Shown here in pieces: positions 9,244 to 14,902 of a stretch of DNA of 14,902 nt. Within the stretch, counting starts at the first letter, position 1. Every line of letters starts with the position of its first letter. The DNA is taken from positions 1 to 14,902 of the forward strand of contig JAJIRX010000580.1 in the NCBI GenBank assembly GCA_023853785.1. The letters run 5' to 3'. A model generated the notes under the pieces. It ran no database searches. It worked only from the letters and a program-made list of their open reading frames with translations, and had not been told where the DNA came from. Source of the DNA: Psilocybe azurescens (taxonomy: Eukaryota; Basidiomycota; Agaricomycetes; Agaricales; Agrocybaceae). Made by a program: the position numbers and the translations under genes.

Positions 9244-10330
9244 ATGACTTTGGGAAAACGCTCACGCCATCTGGACTATCCCTCTACCAGTATACTTGAC
9301 GCAGTCGGCCAAGAAGGGCTAGCGACTACTTCTTCCTCCGATGGTCTTGATTTAGATGCTACTGGAAGGGCAAGCACGGTGACTAGTACTGAGCTCGACA
9401 GCCTTACGTTCACTGGGCGCGTCAGCTCTATTCAGGTCGAGATGAATGCAGAGCGGTCCCGTCTTGCTTTCCAGCTACACGATCACCCGCTAGACGCCGT
9501 GGTAGTCACCACACTCCCGCGGTATCCCTTTGCTGCCACGAAGACTTGATAACTATGTCTCGTCAGCAACTGGTTGATGTGGCCATTCTCTTCAATGCCC
9601 ACCTACCAAAAACCATACAGATTGATCACTCGGATTGGGTCTCTGCAGCGCACATTCGGCACTGCATTGAAACTTTGGTTGGTCTCATACCGAACGTCCC
9701 TGGCGCGCCAAAGGCTGCAAAGTCCAGACCGCTTGAAAGGGCATACGTCGTTACCGATCTCTTCTCGGAAGACCCCCACCCCGACATCGTTCCATCTCCT
9801 CCAACGAGCCCGTTAGCAGTACGTTACACAAGAAGACATGGTGTCTCCCACACGTCGAACTCGTCTGTTCTGTTAGAATCTTTGGAGGAAGAGGATGAAA
9901 GCCCCTTTCCTCAAAAAAGAGGGCCTTGAAGAAGAGGAAGATCTCCGGTGCTTTGGATGTTCCTACGCGGTATGTCTGCGATACTGAAGGTGACGACATG
10001 GACATCACACCTATTCGACCACCGAGGTTATCCTCCCAAGATGGATATGTCGTCGTCTCCAGACGTACATACGCCAGGCGGTGATACAGGGCTCTTGTCT
10101 CCTCTCTTGGCTAGATTGCAGAAGAGATCCAATCGGGTTTCGTACAAGAGCGCAGACAGTGCATTCTCTTCTAAGGCGCGACTTCGGTCAGGAGACCAGG
10201 AATAAATCGCTTTGGAAAGGATACCCGAGAGCAACAAGTCAACCACGCCATCGGAATGTACGAGATGGAGACTTCATTCCATAGCCTTGGGAATGACAAT
10301 GGGCCTCGCATGGATATCCCGTTGGCCTGA
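9244..10330 (+). CDS. Unrecognised basic, probably nuclear protein; one exon split over five frames
   Basis: The start ATG at 9244 opens MTLGKRSRHLD, then TELDSLTFTGRVSSIQVEMN and RLAFQLHDHPLDAVVVTTLP, stopping at 9547. The reading resumes in another frame (TMSRQQLVDVAILFNAHLP, GLIPNVPGAPK) to 9927. It continues in a third frame (SKKRALKKRKISGALDVPTR, EGDDMDITPIRPPRL) to 10082, in a fourth (LLSPLLARLQKRSNRVSYKS) to 10203, and in a fifth (GKDTREQQVNHAIGMYEMET, ending MDIPLA) to the stop at 10328-10330. The breaks near 9545, 9905 and 10195 each need one base restored; the one near 10080 needs two added or one removed. No GT-AG intron explains them. Total length is about 363 residues. The N-terminal half looks like a folded helical domain. 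The lysine/arginine cluster KKRALKKRK suggests a nuclear localisation signal, and the rest is Ser/Pro-rich and acidic, as in fungal regulatory proteins. I cannot name the family. Confidence 0.6.
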
Positions 10331-10737
10331 TCATAGATCCAAGTTCTTGTATAATTCGCCCTCTCGTCGTCTCGCTCCGAATTTACTTCCTTTTGTCTGA
10401 CATGCGATTTATACACTGTTATTCAGTAAGATATACCATTAAAATGATACTTGATAATCCAGATATGTTTCATACCCCCTATATGTTTTGTAATACTTGA
10501 TGAATATTTTCTTGAATATGAAAGAGCTGCGATGTAAAGTAGTTAATTTAGATCCATGAGATGATGTGATAATATAAACGCCTTACACATAATTTACGAG
10601 TGGCTTAAGCAGTGGAAGAGCAAAAAGCGAGAAAATAAATGGTGGGTTTCGAGTGAAAATTTTGGGGAAAACGGAAATCTAACGAAGGTCGCCAGGATGC
10701 GGATGGTGAGGATGGAAGTTTCTTGCTTCCGCCAAAA
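10331..10737. other. Convergent 3' intergenic region
   Basis: AT-rich sequence lies between the plus-strand gene ending at 10330 and the minus-strand F-box gene ending at 10738. An AATAAA hexamer occurs at 10634-10639 on the plus strand, but it is about 300 bases past the stop and fungi rely weakly on this signal. I see no gene, repeat or RNA here. Confidence 0.45.
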
Positions 10738-12075
10738 CTAAGCCGTTATGATCTTGCAGAGTAATACCAAGACTTCCCAGTTTCGCAGGCCATCGTCCAG
10801 AATTCGAACATGAAGGTGAAATTGTTCAGCACTCGTTTTATCAAGAAGTTGGACGACCTTTAGATTTGGATTTTTGGATAAAACCATGGGTAAGGCATCC
10901 TGTAAAAGTCGCTTCAAGCCAAAGTTTGATATCTGGGGGCGTTGAATCCGTATACCAAGGATTTCTAGCGATTCAGGGGCTATGAGAATCATCGCCAGAG
11001 ATTGAATGAACGAGGGCCAAGTGCGCAAAATTACGTTGAGTCGTACCAGGTTGTGGCATGCGCTCTGTAATTGTGCAAAGATCGGTCCGAACTCGTTTGC
11101 AGCGACCATCGGAAGGAGTATTTCAGTAGGATAAGTGAACTGGATGGCCGTGAGCTGGTCCCCAAGGCGTTCAAATATAGTCAGCGGGATGGGGAAATTG
11201 TCCATCTCACAATCCAAACAACTGACGCTTGAAAGACCGATGTTTGTAAGATACATGGAGTCTGAGCCCTTGCGTAGCCATAGTATAGCAAGGGATGGAG
11301 AATCTTTAATGCATTCAACCGGACGTGATTCTGTGAGTCGACAGAGAAGGGCCCTCGAATGACCTCGAGCTTTTCGTGACGCTCGAGAAAGTCGTCCAGC
11401 TCTTGATATCAGGCCGAAGGCAGTTGGTGTACCATATTATGGCCTTGAGGGATTCTCGACAAGACACGGAATTCAGTATGTGCGACGATTTATGTCTAAG
11501 ATACCCATGTCCGGTGACTGAGAATGCCAGAATCTGAAGGCGGGGAAGGCAGGTGAGAAGCCCTGAGATTTTTGCAGATCTTCGGCGACGGATGTATCGT
11601 CGTGGCCATCATCGTGCATGGATATGTCCAGCCTTTTCGTCCACCATCCCAAGGTGCATCGTTGGTTATTGGATAGTTGTCTAGAAAGCGACAAGGCTTC
11701 ACACAGCGAGGTCACGCCTCCTGCTTGGCCTAAATGAATATACTCGAATAGAACAGGGTGCGCCATAGTATGCCAAGATTTGTTGACTTTTGTCATACGA
11801 CTTCGTGTGCTCTAATAAGTGGCTCTGCGATTAGTCGTATGTAAGTGATACAAGTCAGATCTCTAACCCACAAGTGATGTCCTGAGCGCCTTGGTTTCTT
11901 GTCTATCCATCGCACGAATGAAGTTAAAGGCCTTCGAAGACGACATATTGCAGTCATAAAGGCCTAATCCTGACTCCGCGGCGTGCTCAATAATCCTGAT
12001 CCATACTTCGGTTGGAATATGTCTTAAGACAGGCCTGTCGCTTGGTGTTTTGTGGTAAAAGACTTTTGCCGACAT
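10738..12075 (-). CDS. F-box protein with leucine-rich C-terminal region
   Basis: F-box proteins bind Skp1 through the F-box and present targets to SCF ubiquitin ligases. Exon 1 is 12075-11872 and the intron 11871-11812 (60 bases, phase 0). Exon 2 is 11811-10738. The F-box-like segment is at residues about 14-35 (RHIPTEVWIRIIEHAAE), extended by KVNKSWHTMAHPVLFEYIHL. Leucine-rich repeats follow: CLPRLQILAFSVTGHGYL, SWTTFLERHEKLEVIRGP, NIGLSSVSCLDCEMDN, RLGDQLTAIQFTYPTEI, NLVRLNVILRTWPSF, SLEILGIRIQ and NLKVVQLLDK, with the stop at 10738. Total is about 426 residues, similar to the many Agaricomycete F-box paralogs of this layout. Exon 2 changes frame three times, each fixed by one added base in a short run: A5 at 11573-11569, T3 at 11390-11388 and C3 at 11351-11349. 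The literal frames stop at 11473, about 11324 and about 11209. The gene is therefore either mis-sequenced or a recent pseudogene; the first is more likely because the sequence stays family-like throughout. Confidence 0.8.
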
Positions 12076-13005
12076 TATTTATGGGCTAGTTCCTTGTACG
12101 TCTGTCGGTTAGGAATGTTGGAGTAATCCACAAACTGGTAGCAATGCATCCGACGAAGCATTAACAAATTGCAATTGACGAAAAGGAGAGACATACTAGT
12201 GAATTATTTTTGAGTGAATTTCAGGCAATGCGTAGATCAGATACCATTGGATGACTCAGTAGCTGTAGAGTCGAAGTCAACTACTACAAAATAGTAAAAT
12301 TCGAGTTCCAGTTTCAACCTTTAAGTGTTGTGTGAGATCGATCAAGCACTGGCAAAACGTACGCTGTTGAAGATCGTTTCCATGCCCTCACGTGGAAATT
12401 TCCAAAAATAGCTACCACTGAAATCGCACTGAAGGTCAATCGAACTTAGAAATAACAGAAAGGTCTACGTTCAGACATGTTCCGAGAGGTAAGTTCAAGT
12501 AAGGATGGTTGCAAGAACATTTGCTATGGATAAACCAGTGTGTGACATGTATCAGAAGATTTTGCATTTTCCGAGCTTTCAGGGCAGCTCTGTAGGGCAT
12601 TTGCTAAGTTTTTGGACATAGGTTTTTGGCTCATCGGTTTCCAGATTTTGGTGGTTGTTCTCACCGTCTTTTGGATCTAGAATCCCGGAAAAACCAAAAT
12701 GCAGATATGATAAGCTAAAACCCGCCCGTGATATTTATGTACTTTTTATTGAAGTCTGCAATATTACACCACTGCCGGTGAATAATCTACTATGCTGAAT
12801 AATTATAAAGTGGTAAATTATGATGATGATAGGGTTGCAAATGATGATGAGTGATGAGGTATACAATGCGTTAACAAACAATCTATGGGTAAATCAGACT
12901 TTCGGAACATTTGAGGTTGGTGAACGACATGGAATGAAGCAGGATGGAACTCGAGAGTGTGGGGAATCTGAGCAATAAAGAAAAATAGAATGGCAAACGA
13001 GCGCA
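12076..13005. other. Intergenic region between the F-box gene and the transporter gene
   Basis: This region should hold the promoter of the F-box gene (reading left from 12075) and the 3' untranslated region of the transporter (reading left from 13006). No open frame with protein-like sequence is present; the minus-strand frame at 12818-13009 overlaps the transporter stop and has no motif. A short GATGAT-type repeat is listed separately. Confidence 0.5.
12819..12858. repeat. Short imperfect GAT/ATG triplet repeat
   Basis: Two clusters of TGA/GAT triplets (ATGATGATGAT and ATGATGATGAGTGATGAG), separated by about eleven bases, lie in non-coding sequence just downstream of the transporter gene. 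It is an ordinary microsatellite-like stretch with no evident function. Confidence 0.5.
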
Positions 13006-14902
13006 TCAAGGCGTTCCTGTTTGCTTCTCCGATGCCTCGGCTTTCATTGCTGCCGCAATTTTCAGGTCCTAAAGAGTTGCTGCGTTAGAAAATGTCAAAA
13101 ATCAAACCGTTATTAATACTCACAATGCATGGCGCGTATTTGCTGTGAGATCGGATCCTAGGGCCGTATTTATAGAAGAGGAAAGGAGATGGGACAAACA
13201 AGAGACCGATGAATCCGAGGAGCGTGCACGACCAGTTTACACCGAGCTATTACAGAATGTCAACACAAGGGGACATCTCTTGGTCGTAGAAAAGGACCCA
13301 CTTTAGTGAACATCTGGACCGTAAATAAGGGAAAAGCTGCAGCGACGGCAGACCGAACCATTGTGTTGGCTGCAAACGCGGAAGCGCTGTACATTCTGAT
13401 TGAGGGCAAAAGAACGTCAGACAAACGCGGCACCATCTTCGTCACACTAAAGACTCACAAATAGGTATCGATAACGTAGCTCTGCAATCAAAGCATAAGA
13501 AAAGAGATGCATATATCCGAGCTCGAAAAACTCACCAAGAATGACATAAATATCAAACTGATTCCGGTACCAACGAGGATGGTGCTGAGGCCAGGCACAT
13601 ACCATGGGATGCTGGAGTACTCGCCGGTCCAGCCCAACCAGAAAATGCCGACAACAAGTACGGGACTGCCTATCATGGCGCCGTAAAGTCGGTCTTCCGG
13701 TGGGGGAAGCCTTTCCATTTTTATGAGCTCCGGGTAATGTGCTGACGCCCAGAAGTTAATAAGGGATCCGATAGTTGTACCAATGCCGACGCCAATGAAC
13801 ATCAATCCGTCCTCTGCGATAGTGAAGCCGCGTCTTGCTACGAAGACGACGGGGAAGGCTTGGAACACTGCCGACGATGAAATTGGGTAAGTCTTGTACC
13901 TACTAAACACAGAGACAAGAACTCACAAGCATAGAGAAGACCGTATACAATAGACAAATAGACAGTGATAAGCATTAGGATAGGTTCACCCAAAAGCATC
14001 GAGAAAGGACGGAATAGAGTACGCTGTACGACGCCCTTGACAGACCAATCCTGCTTCTCGTGTTCGGCATAAAGGTCTTTGTTTGCCTCAGGGTCCTCTT
14101 TTCGTAGTCTCTGTGTTTTCTTTAGCAGAATTACAGGAGCGTATGTCTCCGGCATAACCGGAATCATGATAAGGGTGCAAACGCCGGCAAAGATGAACAT
14201 GACCCAGAAGACCCATCTCCACGACGCTGGACTGTCAACGATACTGCACATAAAGAAAATATTGAGTTCTACATTCGGATATGATAGATAGGATAGGTGA
14301 AACGCACTATCCGGCAACAATGGGACCCATGACCGGACCAAGGAAGACGCTGGCAGTGTAAAGACTTGTTGCAGGACCACGTCCAACAGCCGACCAAATA
14401 TCGGCGATGAGACCTCCTGCATTGTTCATAGGACCAACTGCAAAGAAGCCAGACAGGAATCGAGTGATGAGGAGAGTCGCCATGTTTTGCGCCAGAGCTT
14501 GACCGAGAATGCAAAGAGTATACGCGATCATAGCTCCAATAAATATTGGCCTCCGTCCTATGAGCTCACTCCCAGGGCCCCAGAATGACGGCTGAAATAC
14601 GGATTTATTACGGGCTCGAAAAGAGTCCAAACGCGTTAACACATACCCCAAATACATATCCGAGAAGGAACACAGTTGTAATTAGATATGATACCTCTTT
14701 CGATGTATTGAATTCAGCCATGATTTTGTGTGAGGCAGATGATGGAGCAGATGAAGCAAATGTTCTGGGGATTGAAACGAAAATAAGGTTCCAAGCTCCA
14801 GTCCAGAATGATTAGAACGTACACGTTAACGGTCATGATGATGCATGTCATGGTTATTATCCACTTCCGCTTCGTTGACCAGTTCTGTGGGTTCGATGGA
14901 TC
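13006..14902 (-). CDS. MFS transporter, drug:H+ antiporter (DHA1) type, 5' partial
   Basis: A plasma-membrane proton antiporter that exports drugs, polyamines or similar small molecules is expected from the family; the substrate is not predictable. Exons on the minus strand: 14902-14823 (partial), 14764-14647, 14591-14308, 14243-13927, 13867-13536, 13481-13459, 13395-13302, 13246-13124 and 13068-13006, giving 477 residues, with all phases agreeing and introns of 54-64 bases. The window enters at DPSNPQNWSTKRKW, the usual motif just before the first helix. Motif A is seen as WGPGSELIGRRP, and the antiporter motif C as SVFLGPVMGPIVAG. The central loop MPETYAPVILLKK and later helices (LFQAFPVVF, YSASAFAANTMVRSAVAAA, FPLFTVQMFTKLGVNWS, PFLFYKYGPRIRSHSKYAP) are typical. 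The exon at 13481-13459 is only 23 bases. The C-terminal tail DLKIAAAMKAEASEKQTG is charged. Only the cytosolic N-terminus lies outside. No frameshift is needed. Confidence 0.95.

Noticed and set aside
9751..10416. Several minus-strand and alternative-frame open readings over the 9244 gene
   Set aside because: They are shadows of the plus-strand coding sequence; the plus frames form an ordered series with family-like composition.
11135..11362. 75-codon plus-strand open frame inside the F-box gene
   Set aside because: It lies antisense to leucine-rich repeat sequence that continues in order on the minus strand.
6755..14902. A secondary-metabolite cluster built from the FAD oxidoreductase and the MFS transporter
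   Set aside because: They are over 4 kb apart with an F-box gene and an unrecognised gene between them, and no core synthase, terpene cyclase, P450 or pathway regulator is visible.
1..14902. CRISPR arrays, transposons with terminal repeats, tRNA or rRNA genes
   Set aside because: I found no regular direct repeats, no transposase or reverse transcriptase motifs, no paired terminal repeats and no tRNA-like arms on either strand by reading. A dedicated scan was not possible.

Overview
The window is nuclear DNA of a filamentous basidiomycete, most likely an Agaricomycete. The genes carry many short GT-AG introns, mostly 50-66 bases, several with clear CTAAC/CTGAC-type branch sites, and almost every protein only becomes readable after splicing. 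The recognisable products (nucleoporin NDC1, a secreted berberine-bridge-like FAD oxidoreductase, an F-box/leucine-rich protein and a DHA1-type MFS transporter) are standard for such fungi. All gene models below were built by eye from splice signals and reading frames; no search was run.

Layout. 1-630: no supported gene. 631-1992 (+): a small secreted protein in 11 exons, clean in frame. 2455-4850 (-): NDC1, 7 exons. 5049-6022 (-): a fragmented, unrecognised gene or gene remnant. 6755-8590 (+): BBE-like oxidoreductase, 7 exons. 8782-9047 (-): a possible small gene. 9244-10330 (+): an unrecognised conserved-looking protein in one exon broken into five frames. 10738-12075 (-): F-box protein, 2 exons. 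13006 to beyond 14902 (-): MFS transporter, 9 exons visible, 5' end outside the window. The oxidoreductase and the 9244 gene lie divergent to their left neighbours; the secreted gene/NDC1 pair and the 9244 gene/F-box pair converge.

The most striking feature is not a new system but a pattern of breaks. NDC1, the oxidoreductase, the 9244 gene, the F-box gene and the small minus-strand gene each change reading frame one or more times, and nearly every change can be explained by one missing base, mostly within or beside a short run of the same base. In the recognised genes the frames themselves stay free of stops and keep family-like sequence. This fits a deletion-biased sequencing or consensus error better than true gene decay, although the 5049-6022 segment could be a real pseudogene. 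The genes do not form an evident pathway: the FAD enzyme and the transporter are separated by housekeeping and regulatory genes and no biosynthetic core gene is present.
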